Below are positions 28,188-36,179 of a stretch of DNA of 64,000 nucleotides, one piece after another. Within the stretch, counting starts at the first letter, position 1; every line of letters starts with the position of its first letter. The position numbers and the translations under genes were made by a program. A model generated the notes under the pieces. The model saw nothing but the letters and a program-made list of their open reading frames with translations, was not told the origin of the DNA and did no database searches. Source of the DNA: Micromonospora yangpuensis (GTDB lineage: Bacteria > Actinomycetota > Actinomycetes > Mycobacteriales > Micromonosporaceae); the NCBI RefSeq assembly GCF_900091615.1, contig NZ_FMIA01000002.1, forward strand, positions 1,302,001 to 1,366,000, given 5' to 3'.

Positions 28188-29972
28188 TCAGTCGATTCCG
28201 TGGCTCTGCAGCCACATCTCGAGGAGTCCGAGCTGCCACAGCTTGTTTCCCATCAACGGGGTGAGTTCGGCGTTCGGGGCGTCGAGCAGGGTGTTGACGT
28301 AGTCGGGACGGAACAGGTTGCGGCGGCGGGCCTCCGGGGCACCCAGCGCGTCACGTACCCGGTCGAGCAGCTTGCCCTCCAGGTGGGTGATGCCGGGCAC
28401 CGGGAAGTAGCCCTTGGGCCGGTCGATCACCTCGTGCGGCAGGACCCGCCGCCCGATCTCCTTGAGCACGCCCTTGCCGCCCTGGGCCAGCTTCAGCTCG
28501 GGCGGGCAGGTAGCGGCCAGCTCGACGAACTCGTGGTCGAGGAAGGGCACCCGGGCCTCCAGCCCGTGCGCCATCGTCATGTTGTCCACCCGCTTGACCG
28601 GGTCGTCGGTGAGCATGACCTGGGTGTCCAGGCGCAGACCGGCGTCGACCGCGGTCTCGGCACCGGCGCGGGCCAGGTGCGCCGCGACGAATTCGCGCGC
28701 CGGATCGCCGTCGGCCAGCCAGGCCGGGTCGAGCACCCGGGCCAGCCCGGCCGCGTCCCGGTCGAAGAAGGCCTTCGCGTACGTCTCGACCGCCTGCTCC
28801 CGGCCGACCGAGGCCAGCGGCGGGTACCAGTGGTAGCCGCCGAGGATCTCGTCCGCGCCCTGACCGGACTGGACCACCTTGACGTGCCGGGCGACCTCCT
28901 GGCTGAGCAGGTAGAACGCCACACAGTCGTGGCTGACCATCGGCTCGGCCATCGCCGCGACCGCCGCCTCCAGCGGGGGCAGGAGGTCCTGGGCGGCGAC
29001 CCGGATCTGGTGGTGGTCGGTGTCGAAGGTCTTGGCGACCACGTCGGAGTAGCGGAACTCGTCGCCCTCCCGACCGCCCACCGAGTCGAAGCCGATCGAG
29101 AAGGTGGCCAGGCCGCGCTGGCCCTCACCGGCCAGCAGCGCCACCACCAGGCTGGAGTCCAGGCCACCGGAGAGCAGCACGCCGACCGGCACGTCGGCGA
29201 CCATCCGGCGGCGTACCGCGGTGGTCAGCGACTCGTGCAGGGCGTCCTCCCAGTCCCGGGCCGACCAGTCGGCCCGGTCGGCCCGGCGGGTGAAGGACGG
29301 GTCCCAGTAGACCCGCTCGTCGACCCGCCCGTCGGGCTCGTAGACCCGGACGGTGGCCGGCGGGAGCTTGCGTACGCCGCGCAGGATGGTCCGCGGCGGC
29401 GGGACGACGCTGTGGAAGCTGAGGTAGTGGGCGAGCGCCACCGGGTCGAGGTCGGTGTCGACGTCGCCGCCGGCGAGCAGGGCGGGGACCGTGCTGGCGA
29501 AGCGCACCACGCCCGGCGTCTCGGCGACGTAGAGCGGCTTGATGCCGAGCCGGTCGCGGGCCAGCACCAGCCGGCCGGTGGCCCGTTCGGTGATCGCCAC
29601 GGCGAACATGCCGATCAGGTGGTCGACGAAGTCCAGACCCCACTCGGCGTACGCCTTGAGCACCACCTCGCTGTCCCCGGTGGAGAAGAAGCGGTGGCCC
29701 TTGGCCTGCAGCTCCTCGCGCAGCTCGCGGTAGTTGTAGACGCAGCCGTTGAAGACGCCGGTGAGTCCGGCGGCGGAGTCGACGATGGGTTGACCACTGG
29801 CGGCGGAGAGGTCGATGATCTTCAGTCGTCGGTGACCGAACGCCACCGGCCCCTGCGCCCACAGCCCGCCGTCGTCCGGCCCCCGGTCACTCATCGTCGC
29901 CGCCATGCGGGCCACCGCCGACACGTCGGCGGCGCGACCGTCCCGCCGGAGCTCCCCTGCCAGTCCGCACAT
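28188..29972 (-). CDS. asnO: N-acetylglutaminylglutamine amidotransferase (AsnB-like)
   Basis: 594 residues. It begins MCGLAGELRR, with Cys2 as the Ntn glutaminase nucleophile, followed by DRGPDDGGLW, the N-terminal GATase 2 domain (to about 200). The AsnB synthetase domain carries the ATP pyrophosphatase loop GVLLSGGLDSSLV and SGQGADEILGGY. Together with the GNAT/ATP-grasp gene and the M42 gene this identifies the NAGGN-type amidotransferase and not asparagine synthetase. First gene of the three-gene osmolyte operon. Confidence 0.92.
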   Translation of the reverse strand: MCGLAGELRRDGRAADVSAVARMAATMSDRGPDDGGLWAQGPVAFGHRRLKIIDLSAASGQPIVDSAAGLTGVFNGCVYNYRELREELQAKGHRFFSTGDSEVVLKAYAEWGLDFVDHLIGMFAVAITERATGRLVLARDRLGIKPLYVAETPGVVRFASTVPALLAGGDVDTDLDPVALAHYLSFHSVVPPPRTILRGVRKLPPATVRVYEPDGRVDERVYWDPSFTRRADRADWSARDWEDALHESLTTAVRRRMVADVPVGVLLSGGLDSSLVVALLAGEGQRGLATFSIGFDSVGGREGDEFRYSDVVAKTFDTDHHQIRVAAQDLLPPLEAAVAAMAEPMVSHDCVAFYLLSQEVARHVKVVQSGQGADEILGGYHWYPPLASVGREQAVETYAKAFFDRDAAGLARVLDPAWLADGDPAREFVAAHLARAGAETAVDAGLRLDTQVMLTDDPVKRVDNMTMAHGLEARVPFLDHEFVELAATCPPELKLAQGGKGVLKEIGRRVLPHEVIDRPKGYFPVPGITHLEGKLLDRVRDALGAPEARRRNLFRPDYVNTLLDAPNAELTPLMGNKLWQLGLLEMWLQSHGID

Positions 29973-30145
29973 GCGGTCAATGGTGCCAGGAATGCCGGAG
30001 AATTGCCCGTTCGGCTAGTGGGCGATGGTGCAACAGGCTGATACGGTTGCGGGCTTTGGGTAGGGTGCATACTGCGGAAAAGTCCGAAAAGCGCGGGGAC
30101 GTTCATCCTGTTTTGCCGCATCAGCGGTGTGGTGTTGACCACAAA

Positions 30146-30196
30146 ACTGCCGACCCTGCCGCGCGGGCGATTCGCCCGCGCGGCAGGGTCGGCAGT
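30146..30196. terminator. 24-bp perfect hairpin
   Basis: Arms ACTGCCGACCCTGCC onward and their exact inverse enclose a 3-base loop (ATT). It lies downstream of the original msrA 3' end and about 170 bp upstream of asnO on the minus strand, so it probably terminated msrA transcription before the element inserted. The 480-bp gap 29973-30452 also holds the asnO promoter zone, 17-bp repeats and the msrA remnant. Confidence 0.75.
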
Positions 30197-30247
30197 CGCT
30201 TTCCGCCACGTTTCACCTGCGGTGAGTGTCGACGTCCCGGTCGCGAT

Positions 30248-30325
30248 CGGTGGGCTCCGCGATCCGGCGGGCTCCGTGATCGGTGGGCTCCGCGATCCGG
30301 TGGGCTCCGGCGGGCTCCGCGATCC
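30248..30325. repeat. 17-bp tandem repeat
   Basis: Four to five units of CGGTGGGCTCCGCGATC with C/T and G/T variation and one truncated unit. It lies between the hairpin and the msrA remnant, in host DNA. Confidence 0.7.
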
Positions 30326-30345
30326 GCGCCAGCGCCCTGCCGGGG

Positions 30346-30420
30346 TCAGGCCGTCCTGGCCACGCCCACCGGGCAGGTCATCCCGTTCGGGCCGTGGTTG
30401 CAGTAACCTCCCGGATTCTT
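30346..30420 (-). pseudogene. msrA: Displaced 3' end of msrA at the left element junction
   Basis: Reads [24 protein letters not shown] and TGA on the minus strand, with no start codon or catalytic domain. It is homologous to the last 25 residues of the intact MsrA at 40318-40395 ([10 protein letters not shown] then [13 protein letters not shown]). Codons are host-like. The simplest reading is that this was the original msrA end before the element inserted. Confidence 0.85.
30383..30393. other. attL core candidate
   Basis: CCGTTCGGGCC, the longest exact match between the two junctions; the identity extends leftwards as GTCAT plus one mismatch. It sits within the displaced msrA tail. The true crossover dinucleotide may lie anywhere in the homologous tail, up to about 30420. 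Confidence 0.65.
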
Positions 30421-30452
30421 GGAACCTGACGGACCATGACTACTGTGGAGCC

Positions 30453-32090
30453 ATGATCACCGCTCGCCCCGCCGCCTACGTGCGGCAGTCGTCCGCCCGC
30501 GCGAACAAGTCCGAGGCGTCCCCGGCAACGCAGCGCACCGCCACCACCGAGCGCGCCAACCACGACCACCCCGGCGCAACCGTCCGCATGTTCGAGGACA
30601 TCGACCGATCCGGCTATCAGGTCGGCGTGGTTCGTGAGGCGTACGACCAGATGGTAGCGGCGATCAAGGCCGGCGAAATCACGCACCTCTATGTCTTCTA
30701 CGTCTCCCGCCTCACCCGCCAAGATCCGCGTATCGCCCTTGCCGAATGGCTGCCGCTGCTCGCCGGTGGCCTGACCATTGTCAGCATCACCGAAGGCACA
30801 TTCGGCCCGGATAACACGATGGATCTGATCCACCTCCTGCTGCGAATGGACGCTGCCCACAACGAGTCAAAGAACAAGTCCGCCGCAATCAAAGCCGCAA
30901 AGGCCCTTGCGCACGCCGCCGGGGGACACCTCGGAAACCCGCCGTTCGGATTCCGCACCGTCGAGCGCATGGCGCAGACCCCCGCAGGCGAGCCGGTCGC
31001 CATCCGCGCCCTGGTCATCGAGCCGACCGAGGCCCGCGCGCTACGGGTGGCCGTGCGCGCCGTGCTGCTCGGCTTCGCTGTGCACGCCGTGTGCCGCTAC
31101 TTCGACCGCCGGGGCATCCGCACGCGCGGCGCGACGGTGGGCCGCTCTCGCGCGTCGGGTGCCTGGTCGGACCGGAACCTACACAAGCGGCTGCGTGACC
31201 CCCGCATCGCTGGCCTGCCGGCCGTCGCCATCCTCGATGACCGGGACAACATCACCGGCTACCGCACCGCGTACGACCTGGAAGACGCCCGCGTGTTGCC
31301 GCCGCCGGCCGAGCCGATCATCACCACCGAGGAGTTCTGGCGTCTGCAAGCCATCCTCACCGGCACCGCCCGGTCGATCCAGTCCGCCGACGAGCCGGCC
31401 CTACTCTCCGGTCTGGGCATCCTGTGGTGCGAGTGCGGGTACCGGATGAAGGCGCGTCGGTTCGTCGCAAACGCCACCCTGGCGAATCGCGACGCCTACA
31501 TGTGCACCGCCCCGGCGGGCCGGCATTCCAACACCATCAGCCTGACCGCGCTCGATGGATGGGTCCGCATGCGAATCGACCGCCTGCTCAACTCGATCGA
31601 TCCGGCCGACGAGGACCAGACCACCGCCTCGATCCTGGCCGAGGCGACCCGCCGCTACGGCGCAGCGACGGCAACGCCGGAGACCGCCGTGCAGCGCGCC
31701 GCAGTGTCCGCCGAGCTGGCCGACGCAACCGCAGCCCTCGACCAGCAATCCGAGGCCCTGGGGACCGCCACGGGTGCCGCCGCCGCAGCGCTTACCCGCG
31801 CCGTCACGGTGACCGGTGCCCGCGTCGATGCCCTTACCGCCCGCCTGGCCGAGCTGGACGACCAGGCCACCGCCAAGCTGCCGCTGGACCTCTGGACATC
31901 CAGCGCCTACGGCGACGAGCCGGCGTGGTGGGACGGTGCCACGGTGGGGGAGCGGCGCGACTTCGTGACCCTGTTCGTTGACCGGATCACGGTTCGCCGT
32001 GCGGCATCCAAGGGTGGCCGCCCGACCAAGGCCGACCCGTGGGGCACCGTGAACGCCCGCGTAACGCTGGATTGGGCCGGCACTACATAG
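30453..32090 (+). CDS. int: Large serine recombinase (site-specific integrase)
   Basis: 545 residues from ATG 30453 (GTGGAG upstream). The N-terminal resolvase domain starts ITARPAAYVRQSSARANKSE with the nucleophilic Ser in VRQSS, then MFEDIDRSGYQV, YVFYVSRLTRQD and RMDAAHNESKNKS. A recombinase domain (about 170-290, GHLGNPPFGFR) follows, then a zinc ribbon (LLSGLGILWCECGYRM with a later Cys) and a C-terminal coiled coil (AAVSAELADATAALDQQ). Such integrases insert phages and actinomycete elements at attB without host factors. It lies 60 bp inside attL, oriented into the element, as expected for its own integrase. Confidence 0.95.
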   Translation: MITARPAAYVRQSSARANKSEASPATQRTATTERANHDHPGATVRMFEDIDRSGYQVGVVREAYDQMVAAIKAGEITHLYVFYVSRLTRQDPRIALAEWLPLLAGGLTIVSITEGTFGPDNTMDLIHLLLRMDAAHNESKNKSAAIKAAKALAHAAGGHLGNPPFGFRTVERMAQTPAGEPVAIRALVIEPTEARALRVAVRAVLLGFAVHAVCRYFDRRGIRTRGATVGRSRASGAWSDRNLHKRLRDPRIAGLPAVAILDDRDNITGYRTAYDLEDARVLPPPAEPIITTEEFWRLQAILTGTARSIQSADEPALLSGLGILWCECGYRMKARRFVANATLANRDAYMCTAPAGRHSNTISLTALDGWVRMRIDRLLNSIDPADEDQTTASILAEATRRYGAATATPETAVQRAAVSAELADATAALDQQSEALGTATGAAAAALTRAVTVTGARVDALTARLAELDDQATAKLPLDLWTSSAYGDEPAWWDGATVGERRDFVTLFVDRITVRRAASKGGRPTKADPWGTVNARVTLDWAGTT

Positions 32091-32286
32091 GTCGCACGCC
32101 CCTGTCCCGCCCAGCGTCAACAAGTGCCCGCTACGTGCCCCGTAGCGGGCCGCTGTGCGTCCGACGTCCGGGTAAGCACCCGGACAGTCCGCACGGCCGA
32201 CAGCGTGGCGTACAGCCCGTTTCCGATGCCATCCCGCCGCAGCCCTGCCCCGCTGGTCGGTAGCGCCGCCGAGGGGTGACGACGTG

Positions 32287-32540
32287 GGTGCGCCATTCGG
32301 GGGGTAATGGCGTTCGGACTCTTGTCGCCTCGCCGCCCGTTTTCCTTCTCTCTCAATCTGTCCTATTTCATCCTCTTATAACCCTCTACTATAATAACTG
32401 TAGTTAACTTAAGTGCCCTCTGTAGTCCCTGGGCATCCCCCGCTGCGCCTGCGCCCGAGGATGGGTGCGTTATCAGGGGGGTAAGTGACAACGGGGTGAC
32501 GACACTTACCGGCCCGGGGTGCGCCATCCGGGGGGTAATT
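32287..32540. repeat. Three direct repeats, GGTGCGCCATTCGGGGGGTAAT type
   Basis: Copies at 32287-32310, 32463-32486 (GGTGCGTTATCAGGGGGGTAAG) and 32516-32540 (GGTGCGCCATCCGGGGGGTAAT), all on the plus strand. Copies one and three are each preceded by GGGGTGACGAC. Spacing is irregular. Likely protein-binding sites. Confidence 0.65.
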
Positions 32541-32634
32541 CTTGGGCAGCCCCGGCTGCGCCCGCGTCCGGCCCCCGTAACCCACGGGCGCGCCGCCGGC
32601 AGTCGGGCCGCCCGGCTGCGCCCATGCCCTTACA

Positions 32635-32840
32635 ACGCTGAGGACTTACCTAGTACAGAGATTTACCGCTGTAGGACGTACCGGGTGGGAGCAGGCAGAG
32701 CCCACCCGCCGCCGAAAGTCGGCCCCCCGTCGCAAGCCTGCGACCAGGGCGTTTTACCGCTGTGGGACATATTCAGTGACCCCCCACAGCCCCCCGGCCC
32801 CCGCGTTTCCCCCCTTGGGGGACATACATAGTGAGCCCCC
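32635..32840. repeat. Four iteron-like repeats, CGCTGTGGGACATA type
   Basis: Copies near 32635 (ACGCTGAGGACTTACC), 32665 (CCGCTGTAGGACGTACC), 32756 (CCGCTGTGGGACATATTC) and 32813 (CCTTGGGGGACATACATA); the last two are followed by AGTGA and a C run. All are in one orientation. They resemble iterons or repressor sites upstream of the small-gene operon. Confidence 0.6.
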
Positions 32841-33012
32841 GTACGACCACCGCCCGAGACGGGCGGACCCCGCGCACCGCGACGACCGGCAACCCGTCGC
32901 GCCCCCCGACCCCGCCCGGTCATGAGTGAGCCGATCTTGGTTGCCGTCAGGAGATCGGCCCACCCATGTCCGGGCGGTTTCGCCGTCTGCCACTGCCCAG
33001 AGTGGAGGAACC

Positions 33013-33144
33013 ATGACTGCCCCGACGATCACCCGCCGCCCCACCGCGACCCGGCCCCGGCCACTGACTGACGAGGCCACCACCGCGTTCCGCGCGAACG
33101 TGGCCGACTACCTGGCGCACCGCGCCGCCCGCCTGTCCCGGTAG
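33013..33144 (+). CDS. 43-residue basic protein of the element
   Basis: ATG 33013 with GTGGAGGAACC upstream. The product is Thr/Arg/Pro-rich at the N-terminus and helical after residue 20 (TDEATTAFRANVADYLAHRA). Too short for family recognition. It is followed after 63 bp by a strong intrinsic terminator, so it forms its own short transcript. Confidence 0.6.
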   Translation: MTAPTITRRPTATRPRPLTDEATTAFRANVADYLAHRAARLSR

Positions 33145-33207
33145 GGCAGCACCCCGCACCGCGTGTATGCGACACACACGGCGCGGACAGCAACACCGAA
33201 AGACCAG

Positions 33208-33258
33208 CGCCCCGGCGCTGTGAGAGGTCGCATCTCTCACAGCCGCCGGGGCGTTTTT
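33208..33258 (+). terminator. Intrinsic terminator
   Basis: A long stem CGCCCCGGCG-CTGTGAGAG with its inverse (one bulged base), 7-base loop, then GTTTTT. It is one of the few classical hairpin-plus-T-run terminators in the window. Confidence 0.85.
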
Positions 33259-33289
33259 CGTTGCCCTGCAACCGATTGGAGGTGACCCC

Positions 33290-33772
33290 GTGGACGCATA
33301 CCGATACGGCGATGAGATGACCCCCGCCGCCCGCTCCGCAGCCTGGGCCATCGAAACCTGGCTGACCGACCTGCAAACGTTCCGCTGGCTGATCGGCCGG
33401 TTCACGTCAGGCCCGGACCTGTTCGACGCCTACATGTCGACTATGGACACCCTCGACTACGACGCCGACCCGGTGCTGTTGACCGGTGCCCCCGGTGGCA
33501 TGTTCGCCGACACGCAGATGATCGGCGCTCGCGTGGCCGTCAAGCGCGGCCCGGCCGTTGGCGAGATCATGCCCGCCGGCCGCAAGACGTTCGCCACCGT
33601 GGCCCGCGAGTACCTGATGAGCGCCGTTGTCCACGGCAAGCGCGGCTGGATGGGTGTGCATCTCTGGCGGGGTGCCCCGATCTACACGGACCGCACCCGC
33701 CGCGAACGCCTGATCATGCGCGACCGCACGTACCCGCGCACCGGTGATCGTCCGCTGTGGGAGCGGCTGTGA
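33290..33772 (+). CDS. Hypothetical element protein, 160 aa
   Basis: GTG 33290 with TTGGAGGTGAC upstream. Soluble alpha/beta-looking protein (AWAIETWLTDLQTFRWLIGR; MIGARVAVKRGPAVGEIMPA; TFATVAREYLMSAVVHGKRG) with a basic C-terminus. No known motif. It starts the small-gene operon and its stop shares a base with the next ATG. Probably a phage-type accessory protein. Confidence 0.7.
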   Translation: MDAYRYGDEMTPAARSAAWAIETWLTDLQTFRWLIGRFTSGPDLFDAYMSTMDTLDYDADPVLLTGAPGGMFADTQMIGARVAVKRGPAVGEIMPAGRKTFATVAREYLMSAVVHGKRGWMGVHLWRGAPIYTDRTRRERLIMRDRTYPRTGDRPLWERL

Positions 33773-33873
33773 TGCGCCGGCTCATGCACACGCTCGCCCG
33801 CCTGGCCGCCGCGTGCCTGGCACCGTCGCCGCTCGGCCGCTCGACGCCGCAGACCTGGACGGCCCCCCGGTGA
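33772..33873 (+). CDS. Possible 33-residue ORF
   Basis: ATG overlaps the previous stop by one base. The product MRRLMHTLARLAAACLAPSP onward is basic and mildly hydrophobic. Coupled position is the only support. Confidence 0.35.
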   Translation: MRRLMHTLARLAAACLAPSPLGRSTPQTWTAPR

Positions 33874-33904
33874 CCGCCGCTCAACATCGCTTGGAGTCCC
33901 CCCG

Positions 33905-34102
33905 ATGTCTAAACCGCTGACCGCTATCCATGTCTCGCCCGAGCGCCGGCACGAGCTGCTGATGGCATCCGACTTCCACTGTGAGGCCAACGGATGCGGG
34001 CACCGGGCCGGGTACGTAGCGATCCTGCCGACCGGCGAGATCGGCACCGCCTGCGGACGGTGCGCCACCCCGCCGCGTGCCGCCCTGGGCGTCGCCGGCT
34101 AG
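33905..34102 (+). CDS. Small Cys/His protein of the element, possible zinc binder
   Basis: 65 residues from ATG 33905 with GGAG upstream. The segment FHCEANGCGHRAGYVAILPT then CGRCATPP provides C-x4-C-x-H and C-x2-C pairs that could bind one zinc ion. Small zinc proteins of this sort are frequent in actinophages and integrative elements. No family assigned. Confidence 0.65.
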   Translation: MSKPLTAIHVSPERRHELLMASDFHCEANGCGHRAGYVAILPTGEIGTACGRCATPPRAALGVAG

Positions 34103-34167
34103 CACCCCGGCCGCCGCTGATAGACCCCGCGCGCTCTTGAGGAAGGTAGCGCGCGGACATGGCGCGC

Positions 34168-34200
34168 CCCCGGTCGCTACTCCTGAAAGCGACCGGGGGA
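34168..34200 (+). terminator. Hairpin between element genes
   Basis: Perfect 12-bp stem CCCCCGGTCGCT/AGCGACCGGGGG with a 9-base loop, no T run. It lies 66 bp after the zinc-binder stop. Could be a factor-dependent or GC-type terminator. Confidence 0.55.
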
Positions 34201-34291
34201 GCAGCGCCCCCATACCCCCGCGCCGGGCGGTTTCCCCGGCATCCCCTTACACCGCCTGTTGGATGACACGCGGTCAACCACTGGAGTCACA

Positions 34292-34960
34292 GTGATCAAC
34301 CCCATCACCGATCCCGCCGTTCTCGCCTCGCGCCGCAACGCGAAGAAGCTTGCCGATCTGCCGCTGCCGGCCGACATCGTGGCCGCCGTGCCGGCCCTGG
34401 TCGCCGCGCTGGGCGATGTGGATGCCGCCGAGCAGGCTTACCGGGCTGCCGAAGACACCTACCTCGACGTGGACATGATCCCGGCCGAGCACAAGGCTGA
34501 GGTGCGGGCCGCGATCCGGGCCGGTAAGAAGCCGCCGACGTTCGACGCGATCACGCACGAGGTGCAGCTTGAGGAGGCGCACATCGCCAGGAAGGCCGCC
34601 GAAGGCCGCCTGCGCGAAGCCCGCATCGCGTACGGCCTCGCCATCGCTGAGCACGCCGACCACCTGGCCGACCTGCTGGCGCAGCAGGCGATGGACGCCT
34701 ACGCGCAGCTTGAGTCCGCGTTGGACGCTGCCCGCGCGGCGTTCTCCCGGTACGGCACGGTGTCGAACCTGCGTAACTCGCTTGTCCCGCAGGCCGAGCG
34801 TGCGCCGTGGGTAGGCCCGAACGAGGTTGTCTATTCCGGCCCGGTCCGCCTCGGACGGGTGGTCGATGCGTTCGAGATTCTGACCCGCGCGATGGACCCG
34901 ACCAACCTGCGACCGGCCGCTGCCCGCGAAGCAGTGCGCACGACGGGACGGCTCAAGTGA
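34292..34960 (+). CDS. Hypothetical element protein, helical, 222 aa
   Basis: Start GTG 34292 with TGGAG 6 bases upstream; the earlier in-frame ATG 34259 has no ribosome site. The protein is almost wholly alpha-helical with coiled-coil character (EVQLEEAHIARKAAEGRLRE; AQQAMDAYAQLESALDAARA) and ends in a short basic region. It resembles uncharacterised phage helical proteins in composition only. The stop overlaps the next start (GTGA). Confidence 0.72.
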   Translation: MINPITDPAVLASRRNAKKLADLPLPADIVAAVPALVAALGDVDAAEQAYRAAEDTYLDVDMIPAEHKAEVRAAIRAGKKPPTFDAITHEVQLEEAHIARKAAEGRLREARIAYGLAIAEHADHLADLLAQQAMDAYAQLESALDAARAAFSRYGTVSNLRNSLVPQAERAPWVGPNEVVYSGPVRLGRVVDAFEILTRAMDPTNLRPAAAREAVRTTGRLK

Positions 34961-35211
34961 CCCAGCGATACGACGAGGCCGGCCAGCCGATGACCGCCGC
35001 CGAGGCCGCCGCGTGGGATGCCGAGGTGGACGCGAGATTCGCCGCCATTCGGGCCGAGCGTGAGGCCGCCGAGCAGCCCGCCGAGGAGCAGCCCCCGGCG
35101 GGCCGGTCCGCCGGTGACATCGGCCGTATCGCCCGCCAGATCAAGGGTTACGAGCGCCAAACGCCCGAGCACATCGAAGACATCGCCAAGAGAATCCGAG
35201 GCCCGTTCTGA
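34957..35211 (+). CDS. Small helical element protein, 84 aa
   Basis: GTG overlaps the previous stop. The N-terminal half is Ala/Glu-rich helix (MTAAEAAAWDAEVDARFAAI), the C-terminal half basic (DIGRIARQIKGYERQTPEHI). No family recognised. Its stop overlaps the next ATG by one base, continuing the coupled run. Confidence 0.65.
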   Translation: MTQRYDEAGQPMTAAEAAAWDAEVDARFAAIRAEREAAEQPAEEQPPAGRSAGDIGRIARQIKGYERQTPEHIEDIAKRIRGPF

Positions 35212-35558
35212 TGAGCCAGCAACGCCACGACATCGGCTGGCAGAAAGCCAACCGCGAGGGTGCGCCAACCCGAGGCCGCGCCGCCGCCGAGCGCCGCCGG
35301 CAGGCCAAGCGCGCCAGCGCGGCTGCCGTGCTCGCCCGCGCGGACGCCGCCGCACTGGTCGCACTGAGAGACGAGGAGTTCCACGTCCGCGAGCGTGCCC
35401 GCGCCGCTGGCGTCCCTGGTGGCCGAGGAGGTGCCCGCGCCGCTGCCGGCCCCGCCCGCGCTGGTCGACGCGTGCGCCCACTGCGGCGGGCCGTTGAACC
35501 CCGGCAGCAAGCGGTATTGCTCGGTGGCGTGCCGGAAGGCGCACCAGGCCGCGCGTAA
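35211..35558 (+). CDS. Small basic element protein; 3' part doubtful
   Basis: ATG overlaps the previous stop (TGATG). Residues 1-62 look genuine: SQQRHDIGWQKANREGAPTR, then basic helix and LRDEEFHVRERARAAG. After that the frame turns into Gly/Arg/Ala-rich text that mirrors another frame encoding a zinc ribbon (next entry). Either the gene is frameshifted near 35400 and really ends in the zinc ribbon, or the two genes overlap by 164 bp. Confidence 0.55.
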   Translation: MSQQRHDIGWQKANREGAPTRGRAAAERRRQAKRASAAAVLARADAAALVALRDEEFHVRERARAAGVPGGRGGARAAAGPARAGRRVRPLRRAVEPRQQAVLLGGVPEGAPGRA

Positions 35559-35694
35559 CACCCCGACCCCCGCGCTTTCGACCCCCTGGGGAGGTGAATT
35601 CGATGAACCTGGATCACGCTATGGCCAATTTCTTCTACGCCGTGGAGAGGTCCGGCCGATCCCGCACTGTCCGCCGGGCCGGCATGACCGATGA
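35395..35694 (+). CDS. Zinc-ribbon ORF (possible frameshifted continuation of upstream gene)
   Basis: The frame starts at GTG 35395 and contains VDACAHCGGPLNPGSKRYCS followed by VACRKAHQAARN, a CxxC...CSxxCRxAH ribbon typical of small DNA-associated proteins in mobile elements. After about residue 60 it overlaps the next gene and becomes shadow-like. No ribosome site precedes GTG 35395, which supports fusion to the preceding frame by a one-base indel or by frameshifting. Confidence 0.5.
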   Translation: MPAPLASLVAEEVPAPLPAPPALVDACAHCGGPLNPGSKRYCSVACRKAHQAARNTPTPALSTPWGGEFDEPGSRYGQFLLRRGEVRPIPHCPPGRHDR

Positions 35695-35800
35695 GCAGTT
35701 CTATCGTGCCGAGCTGGCGGCAGGAACGCCGGATGAGTTGGCCCGCCGGCTCGCCGGCCTGCCCCCTATTGAGCAGGGCAGCGACGACGAGAATGCGTGA
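35603..35800 (+). CDS. Small hypothetical element protein, 65 aa
   Basis: ATG 35603 with GGGGAGG 9 bases upstream, the best ribosome site in this run. The product NLDHAMANFFYAVERSGRSR then MTDEQFYRAELAAGTPDELA resembles a small helical DNA-binding or assembly protein; unassigned. A hairpin follows the stop directly. Confidence 0.65.
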   Translation: MNLDHAMANFFYAVERSGRSRTVRRAGMTDEQFYRAELAAGTPDELARRLAGLPPIEQGSDDENA

Positions 35801-35802
35801 GT

Positions 35803-35852
35803 GATGTGGTTGGTGTGGTTGCCTTGTTGCCTATCAGCAAGGCAGCCACATC
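35803..35852 (+). terminator. Hairpin terminator after the small-gene operon
   Basis: GATGTGG and GCCTTG on the left pair with CAAGGC and CCACATC on the right, with an internal bulge and 11-base loop. It begins 2 bp after the stop of the 65-residue gene. The rest of the 379-bp gap to 36179 is AT-richer with no ORF carrying a ribosome site, apart from the microsatellite. Confidence 0.6.
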
Positions 35853-36066
35853 GACACGCATTTGCCCGCGTTGTCGACGCAGAACCATTCTTGCAGACGA
35901 GGTAATGTGTGCTGCGTGTTGGCATGAAGTGTAGTTGCGCTCGAATGAATTGATTACTTGAATGGCGAATGTGTGAGCGAACGTATTGCGCCGTTCCTTT
36001 ATGGAATTGTGCGCGTGCGTTCGCCGCGCCGTTCGCCGGCCCGCGTGGGGGTGGGGGGAGCCCCCC

Positions 36067-36086
36067 CACACACACACACACACACA
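36067..36086. repeat. (CA)10 microsatellite after a C run
   Basis: Seven C then ten CA units, preceded by G-rich DNA (GTGGGGGTGGGGGG) that can pair with it. Dinucleotide runs of this length are unusual in bacterial DNA. Confidence 0.9.
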
Positions 36087-36179
36087 AAGCCCTCCCGGTA
36101 GGCATGGCGCGTCACTGTGAGCCCGAATCCGTTCGGCATTTCCAAAAACCCAAAAACCATTCCATGGAAAGGGAATGGC

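Larger units (their letters stand above)
32091..33012. other. 922-bp element control region
   Basis: No convincing ORF. It holds a sharply AT-rich patch (about 32335-32415: TATAACCCTCTACTATAATA, AGTTAACTTAAG), unusual in this genome, flanked by two families of short repeats listed separately, and GC-rich dyads. Such layout fits a replication origin, partition or promoter/operator region controlling integrase and the small-gene operon. Inference only. Confidence 0.55.

Noticed and set aside
28186..28239. Earlier GTG start for the NAGGN synthetase
   Set aside because: It would overlap the amidotransferase by 52 bp; GTG 28185 directly follows the stop.
32496..32831. 111-residue ORF in the element control region
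   Set aside because: Composition follows the repeats, no ribosome site, and no hydrophobic or motif pattern.
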